The translations under genes were made by a program, and so were the position numbers. DNA of 64,000 nucleotides from Flagellimonas flava (GTDB taxonomy: Bacteria > Bacteroidota > Bacteroidia > Flavobacteriales > Flavobacteriaceae). Location of the stretch: assembly GCF_900129665.1 (NCBI RefSeq), contig NZ_FQWL01000002.1, forward strand, positions 372,001-436,000. The letters are read 5' to 3'. The notes beneath the pieces are model-generated. The model worked only from the letters and a program-made list of their open reading frames with translations, was not told the DNA's origin and made no database searches. Position 1 is the stretch's first letter, and the number at the start of each line of letters is the position of its first letter. Positions 24,044 to 32,744 of the stretch are shown here, piece by piece.

Positions 24044-25006
24044 ATGGATCTACACCTGCTATTGGATAACCTGACCAATCCTGCTTTACTTTTCTTCTTT
24101 TTGGGCATTGTGGCGGTGCAGCTAAAGAGCGATTTGGAAATTCCGGCAAACTCCTCCAAGTTTATCTCGTTGTATTTGCTTTTCGCTATTGGTTTTAAGG
24201 GGGGCATGGAGCTTTCCCATAGCCAGTTTAATATGGAAATCGTCTGGTCGCTCCTCTTTGGGGTGTTCTTAGCGATTTCAGTACCCGTTTTTGCCTATTT
24301 TATATTAAGACGAAAGTTCAGCGTTGAAAATTCAGGTGCCATAGCAGCGGCGTACGGATCGGTAAGTGCGGTCACTTTTGTGACCGCAATTTCCTTTCTG
24401 GAGCTGGAAAACATAAATTTTGGAGGCCATATGGTAGCGGTCATGGCCTTGATGGAAGCCCCGTCCATCATTATTGGCGTATTGCTCATGGCCTACTTCA
24501 AGAAGGAGAAAAAGGAAAAAGGAAATTTCTCCAAAGTGCTGCATCATTCCGTAACCAATGGCAGTGTGCTCCTTATCCTTGGAAGTCTGGCCATTGGCTT
24601 TCTGGCCAACGAACACCAGGCCGAAGGAATCAAACCTTTCACAACCGATATATTTAAGGGATTTTTGGCGGTATTCCTATTGGACATGGGAATAACTAGT
24701 GGCAAAAAAATCAAATCATTTTTGAACAAGGGATGGTTCGCCTTGATTTTCTCTATCGGACTTCCCATCCTTAATGGCTGTTTAGTAGCCTGGTTCAGTC
24801 AATTCATTACCGAAAGCGTAGGTAACCGATTTCTGTTCGCCATTTTGGCGGCCAGCGCATCTTATATCGCCGTCCCCGCAGCTATGCGGATTGCGGCACC
24901 CAAGGCCAGCCCAAGTCTATATGTCCCCATGGCGCTGGCCTTTACTTTCCCATTCAACATCACCCTTGGCATGCCGTTGTACCTTTTCTTGATACAATGG
25001 TTCTAA
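24044..25006 (+). CDS. Sodium-dependent bicarbonate permease, SbtA family
   Basis: A 320-residue protein with about ten membrane helices in two inverted halves, as in SbtA (DUF897). Typical segments are FAIGFKGGMELS (49-60), AAAYGSVSAVTFVTAISFLE (about 105-124), MALMEAPSIIIGVLL (about 133-147) and, in the second half, VFLLDMGITSGKKI and ASASYIAVPAAMRIAAP (282-298). SbtA imports bicarbonate with sodium in cyanobacteria. In a heterotrophic flavobacterium it would supply CO2 or bicarbonate for anaplerosis. It ends 15 bases before another small gene. The family call is firm; the substrate is inferred. Confidence 0.9.
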   Translation: MDLHLLLDNLTNPALLFFFLGIVAVQLKSDLEIPANSSKFISLYLLFAIGFKGGMELSHSQFNMEIVWSLLFGVFLAISVPVFAYFILRRKFSVENSGAIAAAYGSVSAVTFVTAISFLELENINFGGHMVAVMALMEAPSIIIGVLLMAYFKKEKKEKGNFSKVLHHSVTNGSVLLILGSLAIGFLANEHQAEGIKPFTTDIFKGFLAVFLLDMGITSGKKIKSFLNKGWFALIFSIGLPILNGCLVAWFSQFITESVGNRFLFAILAASASYIAVPAAMRIAAPKASPSLYVPMALAFTFPFNITLGMPLYLFLIQWF

Positions 25007-25021
25007 TAAAAACAGAAGACT

Positions 25022-25354
25022 ATGAGTAACCCTGGTACCCTAGTGCATTCAAAATCCAAGCCCAAGTCAATTCGAATTGGGTCGGTCTATATCATTGGAA
25101 AGCCTGTAAACGAAACCTACCTTTATTTAGAAAGCAATCTCCCCCAGTATGAATCCCATGACCAGTCCATCAGTTTATCCTCACATAAGCTTATCGGGAA
25201 GATGGTTTCCATAGTAGGCATCCTAAACCGCGCCAATTCCAAAGCCATTTACATATTGGGAAGACGTGATCGAAAAGACTTTTACAAGGGTTTGACGAAG
25301 ATTTATGCAGACTTGGAAAACGCATTGGTCGCCAAAGAACTACTGGCAGTATAG
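25022..25354 (+). CDS. Small protein of unknown function downstream of the SbtA permease
   Basis: A 110-residue basic soluble protein with an alpha/beta pattern (IRIGSVYIIGKP, then ETYLYLESNL, LIGKMVSIVGIL and SKAIYILGRRDRKDF). The N-terminal 18 residues are basic and probably disordered. It is not similar to the PII-like SbtB that accompanies cyanobacterial sbtA. It lies 15 bases after the permease gene in the same direction, so it probably belongs to the same operon. No family is recognised. Confidence 0.75.
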   Translation: MSNPGTLVHSKSKPKSIRIGSVYIIGKPVNETYLYLESNLPQYESHDQSISLSSHKLIGKMVSIVGILNRANSKAIYILGRRDRKDFYKGLTKIYADLENALVAKELLAV

Positions 25355-25363
25355 AACTTTTAT

Positions 25364-25379
25364 TTTTCTCCTATCTTTA
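25364..25379 (+). promoter_or_regulatory. Candidate promoter of tag
   Basis: TTTTCTCCTATCTTTA; the last eight bases (25372-25379) are a TAnnTTT-type -7 box, 15 bases before the tag ATG. The same 16 bases occur before the histidine kinase gene at 33246. Confidence 0.35.
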
Positions 25380-25394
25380 TCGAAAACCTAGCTT

Positions 25395-25958
25395 ATGAGC
25401 AAACATCGCTGTGGTTGGTGTGAAGGAGACTCCCTTTATGAAAGTTATCACGATAAGGAATGGGGAACCCCGGTCAGGGATGATGACACCCTATTTGAAT
25501 TTTTGGTATTGGAGACCTTTCAGGCTGGCCTTAGCTGGATAATGGTACTCAAGAAGCGAGAGAACTTCAGGAGCGCCTTCGACCATTTTGATTACAAAAA
25601 AATTGTCCATTATGACCAATCCAAGATTGATGGATTGTTGACAGATCCAGGAATTATTCGGAACAAACTCAAAGTGCACGCAACAGTTTCCAACGCAAGG
25701 GCATTTATGGAAACACAACAGGAGTTTGGCAGTTTCAGTGCCTATATCTGGGGATTTGTAGATGATGTCCCTATAAAGAATACTTTACAAAATTATAAGG
25801 ATGGCCCAGCTACCACACCACTCTCCGATACCATAAGCAAAGACCTAAAAAAACGGGGATTCAAGTTTGTGGGGAGTACTGTCATCTACGCATTCATGCA
25901 GGCCATTGGTATGGTGAATGACCATGAAGTAAGTTGTTTCAGATATGATGAGGTCTAA
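25395..25958 (+). CDS. tag: DNA-3-methyladenine glycosylase I
   Basis: A 187-residue Tag enzyme, which removes N3-methyladenine from alkylated DNA in base-excision repair. The zinc-binding residues C6, H19, H177 and C181 are all in place, shifted by two from the E. coli numbering. The catalytic Glu (E40) is in FLVLETFQAGLSW, and W48 is the stacking tryptophan. The N-terminus HRCGWCEGDSLYESYHDKEWG is a hallmark. The last 14 bases overlap the next gene, a secreted protein, so they may be co-transcribed. Confidence 0.97.
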   Translation: MSKHRCGWCEGDSLYESYHDKEWGTPVRDDDTLFEFLVLETFQAGLSWIMVLKKRENFRSAFDHFDYKKIVHYDQSKIDGLLTDPGIIRNKLKVHATVSNARAFMETQQEFGSFSAYIWGFVDDVPIKNTLQNYKDGPATTPLSDTISKDLKKRGFKFVGSTVIYAFMQAIGMVNDHEVSCFRYDEV

Positions 25959-26529
25959 ACGGTTTTTTACTTTCCTTTTTTTATGTTTGGCTCTTTCCAC
26001 AGTTGCTCAAAACAAATATGAGAAAGAGTATAGGATTCCCAAATCTGAATTCCCCTCCAATGCCTTACAAATGGTTTCACCTTATTTGGAGGACGCGAAA
26101 AGGGTTCGCTTCTATCATGAGACGGATAGTACCAAAAAAAGTTATGAGCTAAAGCTGAAGAAAGGTCGTCTGCATTACAGCATTGAATTCAATCAAAACG
26201 GAGATTTGGAGGATGTGGAGTTCTTGATAAAAGAAACGGACGTCCCTGAAGAAAGCTGGGCGAGGATAACAGATCAATTACAGTCCAAATTTAAAAAAAT
26301 ACGCATAAAAAGAATACAGCAACAACATCCTGCTGGGAGCACCGGAGTAGAAAAAGTCTTGCGCGATGCCTTTCAAAACCTTATCCTTCCTACCATCAAT
26401 TACGAGCTTGTTTTTACCACAAAGGGGGAAAAAGGCTATCAGACCTTTGAAGGACTTTTCTCTGCTGAAGGACAACTAATAAAGCTTCGGGAATCATTAT
26501 CGGCCGACTATGACCATATCCTATACTAG
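25945..26529 (+). CDS. Secreted protein of unknown function
   Basis: A 194-residue protein with a signal peptide (FFTFLFLCLALSTVAQ, cleavage near residue 21). The mature part is basic and charged, with SYELKLKKGRLHYSIEF and a repeated beta-like tendency, as in small PepSY-like proteins. No motif names a family. It overlaps tag by 14 bases and the next gene, a DUF2490 protein, by 20 bases, so the three genes are tightly packed. A link between DNA repair and the two envelope proteins is not implied by this alone. Confidence 0.8.
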   Translation: MMRSKRFFTFLFLCLALSTVAQNKYEKEYRIPKSEFPSNALQMVSPYLEDAKRVRFYHETDSTKKSYELKLKKGRLHYSIEFNQNGDLEDVEFLIKETDVPEESWARITDQLQSKFKKIRIKRIQQQHPAGSTGVEKVLRDAFQNLILPTINYELVFTTKGEKGYQTFEGLFSAEGQLIKLRESLSADYDHILY

Positions 26530-27199
26530 TTGGTGGAGTTGTTTACTTCTATTGTTGATGCCCATGATTTTTCACGGACAGGAAAACTTAACGGCCTATT
26601 GGCAGCCTCAAATGGCCCTTAACTATAGGGTTTCAAACAATTATTCCCATAATTTTTCCTTGGCGCACCGTAGTTATGTTATAGAGGATGGCGACTTCAG
26701 ATTTAAGGGGCGGCAAATCGATCTGGTCCATTTTTCAAAATTCAACGTGCAGGATAACCAAAGTGTATCACTTGGTGTGCAATATCGGTTTAGAAACATT
26801 TTCGATGGTAAGCAGGATGAACTCCGTCTTACCCAACAATACAATATAACCTCTAGTCCTTTAGTTGTTCGTTTTGGTCATAGGCTCCGGACAGAACAGC
26901 GCATTTTGAAGAATTTGACCATCCATCGCTTCCGGTACCGATTTGCATCGGATTTTCCATTAAAGGGTGAAAAACTGGATATTGGGGAGCCATTTTTAAT
27001 TGCCAGCATGGAACAACTTTTGAGTGTATCCAAAGGCAGTTCACCCCAATACGATGTGCGCCTAACAGGGCAAATGGGATGGAAAATGGACCGGAAACTA
27101 AAGCTACTTGTAGGCATAGAATACCGTATGGAGGACTACACCTTTGCAACTCCCCAAAACATATTGTTCCTGCTTACCAGCGCACAACTTTCCTTTTAA
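26510..27199 (+). CDS. DUF2490 family outer-membrane beta-barrel-like protein
   Basis: A 229-residue protein with a signal peptide (LLLLLMPMIFHGQE, cleavage near 25). The mature part is a succession of amphipathic beta strands ending in aromatic residues (QPQMALNYRVSNNYSHNF, FRFRNIF, RLRTEQRIL, FLLTSAQLSF), and it ends in phenylalanine, typical of outer-membrane barrels. The pattern matches DUF2490. Its role is unknown; related proteins occur throughout Flavobacteriaceae. The start overlaps the preceding secreted-protein gene by 20 bases. Confidence 0.85.
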   Translation: MTISYTSWWSCLLLLLMPMIFHGQENLTAYWQPQMALNYRVSNNYSHNFSLAHRSYVIEDGDFRFKGRQIDLVHFSKFNVQDNQSVSLGVQYRFRNIFDGKQDELRLTQQYNITSSPLVVRFGHRLRTEQRILKNLTIHRFRYRFASDFPLKGEKLDIGEPFLIASMEQLLSVSKGSSPQYDVRLTGQMGWKMDRKLKLLVGIEYRMEDYTFATPQNILFLLTSAQLSF

Positions 27200-27280
27200 C
27201 TTTCAACAACTTTATTGTGGTAATTGTGCTGTATGGAAACAAAGTTCTGATCAAGTTTTTACAGGCTATTGAAATTTCTC

Positions 27281-27288
27281 TATCTTTC
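27281..27288 (+). promoter_or_regulatory. Possible -7 box before the SSS symporter gene
   Basis: TATCTTTC, one mismatch from TAnnTTTG, 34 bases before the ATG. Weak evidence, but the same TATCTTT core precedes several genes here. Confidence 0.25.
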
Positions 27289-27322
27289 AGGGAACTACAC
27301 AAACTAACTTTATTCTAATACA

Positions 27323-28981
27323 ATGGGAGCACTTACGCTTATTTCTTTCCTAGGATTTACTCTTTTTGTTGCGGTAGTAGCTTGGTATGCTACCAGAAAA
27401 ACCGATGAAAAATCTGCCGATGGCTATTATCTGGGGGGCAGGACCCTCGGGGCCGTTACTATTGCTGGGTCCTTGTTACTGACCAACCTTTCCGCAGAAC
27501 AAATTGTGGGATTAAATGGTCAAGCTTTTGACGAAGGAATCATGGTCATGGCCTGGGAAACCTTGGCGGCCATAGCTATGGTGTTCACGGCCATATTTTT
27601 GCTGCCAAAGTATATGAAAAAAGGGATTACCACAATCCCCGAGTTCATAGAAAAACGTTTTGACAAACAGACCAAGGCATTACTTTCCATACTGTTCCTT
27701 TTCGCGTATGGCATTGTGCTGCTGCCAACCATTTTATATTCAGGATCGCTTGCTTTTAGCACCATGTTCGATTTGCCCAATGTTCTGAATATGGATCCTT
27801 GGACGGTCATCTGGATCTGCGTTTGGTCCATCGGTCTCATAGGCATGGTCTATGCGATTTTTGGCGGTTTGAAGGCTGTTGCCGTTTCAGACCTTATCAA
27901 TGCGGTTGGACTGCTTATTGGAGGACTTTTGATTCCGGTTTTTGGACTAATGTTAATTGGTGATGGAAGTGTGGGGAAAGGCCTTGGTATTTTATGGGAT
28001 ACTAACCCCGAAAAATTTATCGTAAAAGGTGCCGTGGATTCCTCTATCCCTTTCGGAACCATTTTTACCGGTATGATGTTGGCCCAGGTCTACTACTGGG
28101 GAACCAATCAGTCCATATTGCAAAGGGTATTCGGAGCCAAAAGTTTAAAAGAGGGTCAAAAAGGAATGCTATTGGCCGCCTTTGTCAAATTTGTGATTCC
28201 AATTGTGGTGGTGGTACCCGGTATTATCTCCTGGCATGTGTTTAACGGCCAATTGGAAAATGCCGATCAGGCATATCCCGCTTTGGTGGCTAAGGTACTC
28301 CCGGCCAGTTTAACAGGCTTCTTTGCCGCTGTTCTCTTCGGGGCAGTGCTCAGTTCATTCAACAGTTTGTTGAACAGTAGCGCCACGCTGTTCGGTTTTG
28401 ATCTCTATAAATTCTTCTTTAAAAAAGACGCTACGGATATGGAAACGGTAAAAGCTGGCAAACGATTTGGTCTTGGCTTGGGTATTATCTCCATGACCAT
28501 TGCGCCTTTTATTGCCAATGCCCCTGATGGACTTTTTAGTTATATCCAGCAATCGTTGGGAAGTTTAAGTGTACCTATTCTTGCTGTGGTGATGACGGGA
28601 ATCTTGACCAAAAGAGTGCCCGCGTTGGGTGCCAAAGTGGTTATGGTAGGAGGCGTCATTCTTTATTTGATAAGTTTACTATTCCTGGAGCCTCACTTTA
28701 GGGAAAGTGCTGTTGCACTTGCTGAGTCCCAAGGCATAACGGATGCAGCTCAATTGAGCATCATAAAAGCGGAGGCCTATCCCCATTATTTACATGTTAT
28801 GGGAATTTTATTTGTCTTCAATGTTGTTGTTATGCTGATTTTTGGTAAAATTATGCCCAAAAAAGAGGTTACTGTGGAAGAAAGCACGGATGTTATCGAC
28901 ATCACACCTTGGAAATATGCTTTTGCAATAGGAGGAGTCATTTCGCTCTTGGTCATCAGCACCTATTTCATCTTCACCTAA
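27323..28981 (+). CDS. Sodium:solute symporter (SSS/SLC5 family), probably sugar
   Basis: A 552-residue inner-membrane carrier with about 14 helices of the LeuT-like SSS fold. YYLGGRTLGAVTIAGSLLLTNLSAEQIVGLNGQAF (about 34-68) is the conserved entry to helix 1 of SGLT-type members, and QVYYWGTNQSILQR (about 258-271) is the matching site in the sugar-transporting group. Sodium gradients drive import. The adjacent GH13 alpha-glucosidase, 24 bases downstream in the same direction, suggests import of a maltose-, isomaltose- or trehalose-like sugar. The exact substrate is inferred from this pairing. Confidence 0.92.
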   Translation: MGALTLISFLGFTLFVAVVAWYATRKTDEKSADGYYLGGRTLGAVTIAGSLLLTNLSAEQIVGLNGQAFDEGIMVMAWETLAAIAMVFTAIFLLPKYMKKGITTIPEFIEKRFDKQTKALLSILFLFAYGIVLLPTILYSGSLAFSTMFDLPNVLNMDPWTVIWICVWSIGLIGMVYAIFGGLKAVAVSDLINAVGLLIGGLLIPVFGLMLIGDGSVGKGLGILWDTNPEKFIVKGAVDSSIPFGTIFTGMMLAQVYYWGTNQSILQRVFGAKSLKEGQKGMLLAAFVKFVIPIVVVVPGIISWHVFNGQLENADQAYPALVAKVLPASLTGFFAAVLFGAVLSSFNSLLNSSATLFGFDLYKFFFKKDATDMETVKAGKRFGLGLGIISMTIAPFIANAPDGLFSYIQQSLGSLSVPILAVVMTGILTKRVPALGAKVVMVGGVILYLISLLFLEPHFRESAVALAESQGITDAAQLSIIKAEAYPHYLHVMGILFVFNVVVMLIFGKIMPKKEVTVEESTDVIDITPWKYAFAIGGVISLLVISTYFIFT

Positions 28982-29005
28982 CTTCTGGAATCAACTTTTA
29001 GGTAC

Positions 29006-30664
29006 ATGACAAAATCTTGGTGGAAAGAGAGTGTGGTATATCAAATATATCCACGCTCATTTAATGACACTACTGGAAACGGTATTGGGGATATTCCTGG
29101 TATTATTGAAAAACTGGACTATATCAAATCCCTAGGTGTGGATGTAGTATGGCTATGCCCGGTTTATGAGTCACCAAATGATGACAATGGCTATGACATA
29201 AGCGATTACCGTAAAATTTCAGAGGATTTTGGGGGACAAGAGGCCTTTGATGAACTTCTGGAGAAAATGCATCAGAAGGGTCTGAAATTGGTTATGGACC
29301 TTGTGGCCAACCATACTTCCGACGAACATTATTGGTTTCAAGAATCCAAAAAATCCAAAACCAATCCTTATAGGGATTATTATGTTTGGAAAGACGGTAA
29401 AGAGGATGGCCCTCCCAATAACTGGACATCTTTTTTTAGCGGAAGTGCTTGGCTGCATGACGATACTACCGACCAATACTATCTCCATTACTTCACCAAA
29501 AAGCAACCAGACCTCAACTGGGAGAATCCCGAAGTGAGGAAAGAAATCCATGATGTGATCAAGTATTGGTTCGATAAGGGGGTGGATGGTTTTCGTATGG
29601 ATGTGATTTCAGTGATCTCCAAACCTGAAGGCCTGCCAGACACCACTTTTGAGAAATTTCAGGATACCATAGAAAATGACTATGCCAATGGCCCTAAAAT
29701 TCATGACTACCTAAATGAAATGAATCGAGAGGTCCTATCTAAATATGATATCATGACGGTTGGGGAGGGTCCTGGAATCGACCTTAAAAACGGTCCGCTT
29801 TATGTGGATGAAAGTCGAAATGAACTGAATATGGTCTTTCATTTTGATCATATGTTCATCGACTGTGGTCTGGGTGGAAAGTATGACCCCAGGGAATTCA
29901 ACTTAAATGAGTTTAAGGAGGTATTCTCGAATTGGGACAAAGCACTGAAGGACAAAGGTTGGGGAAGTATCTTTTTAGGGAATCATGACTTTTCCAGGAT
30001 GATATCCCGGTTTGGTGATGATGGAACGCACCATAATGCTTCGGCCAAACTGTTGGTTACCCTATTGATGACTCTAAGGGGAACGGTTTATGTATACCAG
30101 GGAGACGAAATTGGGATGACCAATGTGGCCTATCCCCACATTTCCGACTATAATGATGTGGAGACCCTGAACGCATATAAAGAGGCCAAAGAACAAGGTA
30201 AGGACATGGACGCGTTCATGTCTGTTGTCCATGCTCAAAGTAGGGACAACGCGCGTACACCCATGCAGTGGGATACTCATAAAAATGCAGGTTTTTCAGA
30301 TGGAAAACCTTGGCTAAAGATCAATCCAAATTACACGGATATCAATGTAGCGGCCCAAGAACAGGATACAAACTCGATATTGAACTACTACAGGGAAATG
30401 ATTGCTTTTAGAAAGGCCCATCCCACCATGGTCTATGGAGATTACGAATGTATCGATAACGGCCATGAAAGCATCTACGCATACCTTAGATGGGATGCGG
30501 AACATTGTTTTCTTGTGTTGCATAATTTTAGCGACCGCACCCAAACTTATGCTTCGCCAATACAGGGGAATGGTTTTGGATTGATGAAATCAAACTTATC
30601 CGACTTTACCGATCAAATTTATGAACTAGCACCCTGGCAAACCAAGATTTTAAAGGAGCACTAG
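29006..30664 (+). CDS. GH13 alpha-glucosidase (oligo-1,6-glucosidase-like)
   Basis: A 552-residue cytosolic enzyme of glycoside hydrolase family 13, with no signal peptide. Residues 1-480 form the (beta/alpha)8 barrel: DLVANHTSDEH (region I, about 98-108), GFRMDVI with nucleophile Asp199 (region II), TVGEGPG with acid/base Glu254 (region III) and GNHDFSR with Asp328 (region IV). Val200, next to the nucleophile, is the residue linked to alpha-1,6 preference in this group. A beta-sandwich domain ends the protein. It pairs with the sodium symporter upstream, so imported oligosaccharides would be split to glucose in the cytosol. Trehalose-type substrates remain possible. Confidence 0.92.
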   Translation: MTKSWWKESVVYQIYPRSFNDTTGNGIGDIPGIIEKLDYIKSLGVDVVWLCPVYESPNDDNGYDISDYRKISEDFGGQEAFDELLEKMHQKGLKLVMDLVANHTSDEHYWFQESKKSKTNPYRDYYVWKDGKEDGPPNNWTSFFSGSAWLHDDTTDQYYLHYFTKKQPDLNWENPEVRKEIHDVIKYWFDKGVDGFRMDVISVISKPEGLPDTTFEKFQDTIENDYANGPKIHDYLNEMNREVLSKYDIMTVGEGPGIDLKNGPLYVDESRNELNMVFHFDHMFIDCGLGGKYDPREFNLNEFKEVFSNWDKALKDKGWGSIFLGNHDFSRMISRFGDDGTHHNASAKLLVTLLMTLRGTVYVYQGDEIGMTNVAYPHISDYNDVETLNAYKEAKEQGKDMDAFMSVVHAQSRDNARTPMQWDTHKNAGFSDGKPWLKINPNYTDINVAAQEQDTNSILNYYREMIAFRKAHPTMVYGDYECIDNGHESIYAYLRWDAEHCFLVLHNFSDRTQTYASPIQGNGFGLMKSNLSDFTDQIYELAPWQTKILKEH

Positions 30665-30665
30665 A

Positions 30666-31334
30666 CTATTTGGCAAGGGCTTCCATAAACTCTTCCCTAG
30701 GTATTTCCTTGGCGCCTAAACTTTGCAGGTGAGGAGTATGGATTTGGCAATCTATAAGCCTATACTTTTTAGCCTCCAGTTGTTGGGCCAACTGTATAAA
30801 GGCAAATTTTGAGGCATTGGGCCTAAGACTGAACATGCTTTCGCCACAAAACACATGCCCTAAGTCTATTCCATAAAGTCCCCCTACCAAAATATCGCCT
30901 TCCCAAACTTCCAAAGATTTGGCAAACCCGCGGTCAAAGAGCTCCAGATAGGCCGATTTCATGTTGGGAGTAATCCAGGTACCATCCTGATCTCTTCGTT
31001 CCACCTTGGCGCAATGCTCCAAAATCTTTTCAAAACAGGTATTTTGGGTTAAGGTGAACTGTCCATCACGCAACACCTTTCTCATGCTTTTGGAAATTTT
31101 AATCTCCCTTGGGTAGAGCACCATACGCGGATCTGGACTCCACCATAAAATCAGGGCGTCATCATTAAACCAAGGAAATATTCCATTTTTATAGGCGAGC
31201 AGTAAGCGCTCAGGAGAGAGGTCTCCTCCGACAGCCAAAAGTCCATCTTCATTGGCCTGGGATACCGACGGAAATTCCAATCGATCTCCAAGAAAAAACA
31301 ACGGAAAATTATTGGCGTCTTTTTCCATTTGCAA
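30666..31334 (-). CDS. aat: Leucyl/phenylalanyl-tRNA-protein transferase
   Basis: A 222-residue L/F-transferase, which adds Leu or Phe to the N-terminus of proteins with Arg or Lys there and so marks them for ClpAP breakdown. Typical segments are FPWFNDDALILWWSPDPRMVL (about 53-73), GGLYGIDLGHVFCGESMFSL (about 151-170) and DCQIHTPHLQSLGAKEIPREEF (about 193-214). The second methionine (M3, 31328) is an equally good start. It lies last in a minus-strand run with the DUF3127 and AtoE-like genes, 27 bases after the latter. Confidence 0.95.
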   Translation of the reverse strand: MQMEKDANNFPLFFLGDRLEFPSVSQANEDGLLAVGGDLSPERLLLAYKNGIFPWFNDDALILWWSPDPRMVLYPREIKISKSMRKVLRDGQFTLTQNTCFEKILEHCAKVERRDQDGTWITPNMKSAYLELFDRGFAKSLEVWEGDILVGGLYGIDLGHVFCGESMFSLRPNASKFAFIQLAQQLEAKKYRLIDCQIHTPHLQSLGAKEIPREEFMEALAK

Positions 31335-31361
31335 TTTTTATCTAAAATTACTGAAAAAGTA

Positions 31362-32738
31362 CTACCAAAACAGCAGTCCAGCAATATAAATAACGCTACC
31401 AATGAGCATAAAAACCAAGGTATAAGGCAAAATCTCCTTGGCCTTTAATTTGGTGATTCCCAGCAAGGGCAGTGCCCAAAATGGCTGCAACATATTGGTA
31501 ATCTGGTCTCCATAGGCTAAAGCCATGATAGCCTTGGGCAATGGTACCCCCAACTGCAGTGCAGATTCCAAAACCAAAGGCCCTTGAACGGCCCATTGTC
31601 CGCCACCGCTTGGTACAAAAATATTCACCAAACCCGCACTTAAGAACGTGAAAATGGGCAAGGTGGTCGCCGTGCCTATGGAAACGAAAAAATCCGATAT
31701 CCCATTGATCATCCCGCTACTTGCCATAATTCCCATAATTCCAAAGTATAGGGGAAACTGAATCAATATCCCTGAGGTATCTCCTATAGCCTCTTCAATA
31801 GCGTTCAAGAAGCTCTTAAAATTCCCATGTAAAACAATGGCCAGCCCAAACATGAAAAAATTGAGCATGTTCGGAGTAATGTTCAAACTTCTTAGTGCCG
31901 GTAGGTATTGCACAATGAAGGCGGCCAAAATCAAAATCCCAAAAAACAAGGCGGCAGGTTTGGAATAATCCAATTTCTCCGCTCCTTCCAATTTTTCTTT
32001 GCTTGCAGATTGAAACTTATACTCTTTTAGGTGCATCTGACCGGGCGGAAGTTTTCTTCCCAACACGTAAACTGTTAAGGAAATGGCCAAGGCAACCAAA
32101 CCAAACAAAATTAAATTCCATGGGCTGAACACCGTATCCGAAGTGGAAATCAATTTTGGAAGACCTTCCAAAAGTTGAGAATTGGACATAGAGGCCATAA
32201 GACTTTGTAGATGTCCCTCCTCTGATACTTTTATCGGAGCAGAACCACTGATTCCACCATGCCAAACCATTAATCCAACATAGCCTGACGCCCCAATCAA
32301 GGGATAATTGATCGGAATGTTATTAGCTTGGGCATACTCCCCAACTTTTCTGGCTAAAATAGCTCCAAAAATAAGCCCAAGACCCCAATTGAAAAAGGAG
32401 ACCATCATGGTGGGCAATGCTACAAGTAGGGCTGCATTGGATGTGTTTTTCACCAATGTTGTAATCCCAAGAATAAGCCTTTCCATGGGTTTGCTCAACA
32501 CTAGAACATGCCCAAGAACCAAAATGAGCATCATTTGGTAGGCAAACACCAAAAGCCCATTGTTCCAAATTCCCCTTTCCCAAAAGGACAGGAGTTCAAC
32601 AAAATGGTTTCGGTCTGAAGTATTCTCGGTAAACAGCAGTGCCAAAATCAAGGTCAGCACCGTCAATACCACCGCGATGGTAAAAGGTGATGGCAGATAC
32701 CTTCTAAAGATACGTTCTATAAACCCTGTAAGTCCCAA
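31362..32738 (-). CDS. Short-chain fatty acid transporter, AtoE family
   Basis: A 458-residue membrane protein with about 11-12 helices. The N-terminus FIERIFRRYLPSPFTIAVVLT, the glycine-rich motif FFNWGLGLIFGAILARKVG (about 115-133), GASGYVGLMVWHGGISGSAPI (about 150-170) and the C-terminal FVPSGGGQWAVQGPL (about 379-393) are hallmarks of the AtoE/short-chain fatty acid transporter family. It probably imports acetoacetate or butyrate-like acids. The gene follows the DUF3127 gene by 6 bases. Confidence 0.92.
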   Translation of the reverse strand: MGLTGFIERIFRRYLPSPFTIAVVLTVLTLILALLFTENTSDRNHFVELLSFWERGIWNNGLLVFAYQMMLILVLGHVLVLSKPMERLILGITTLVKNTSNAALLVALPTMMVSFFNWGLGLIFGAILARKVGEYAQANNIPINYPLIGASGYVGLMVWHGGISGSAPIKVSEEGHLQSLMASMSNSQLLEGLPKLISTSDTVFSPWNLILFGLVALAISLTVYVLGRKLPPGQMHLKEYKFQSASKEKLEGAEKLDYSKPAALFFGILILAAFIVQYLPALRSLNITPNMLNFFMFGLAIVLHGNFKSFLNAIEEAIGDTSGILIQFPLYFGIMGIMASSGMINGISDFFVSIGTATTLPIFTFLSAGLVNIFVPSGGGQWAVQGPLVLESALQLGVPLPKAIMALAYGDQITNMLQPFWALPLLGITKLKAKEILPYTLVFMLIGSVIYIAGLLFW

Positions 32739-32744
32739 GGTAGT

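Noticed and set aside
25022..25354. SbtB (PII-like) partner of SbtA
   Set aside because: Length is similar, but none of the PII-like strands or the C-terminal loop of SbtB can be aligned.
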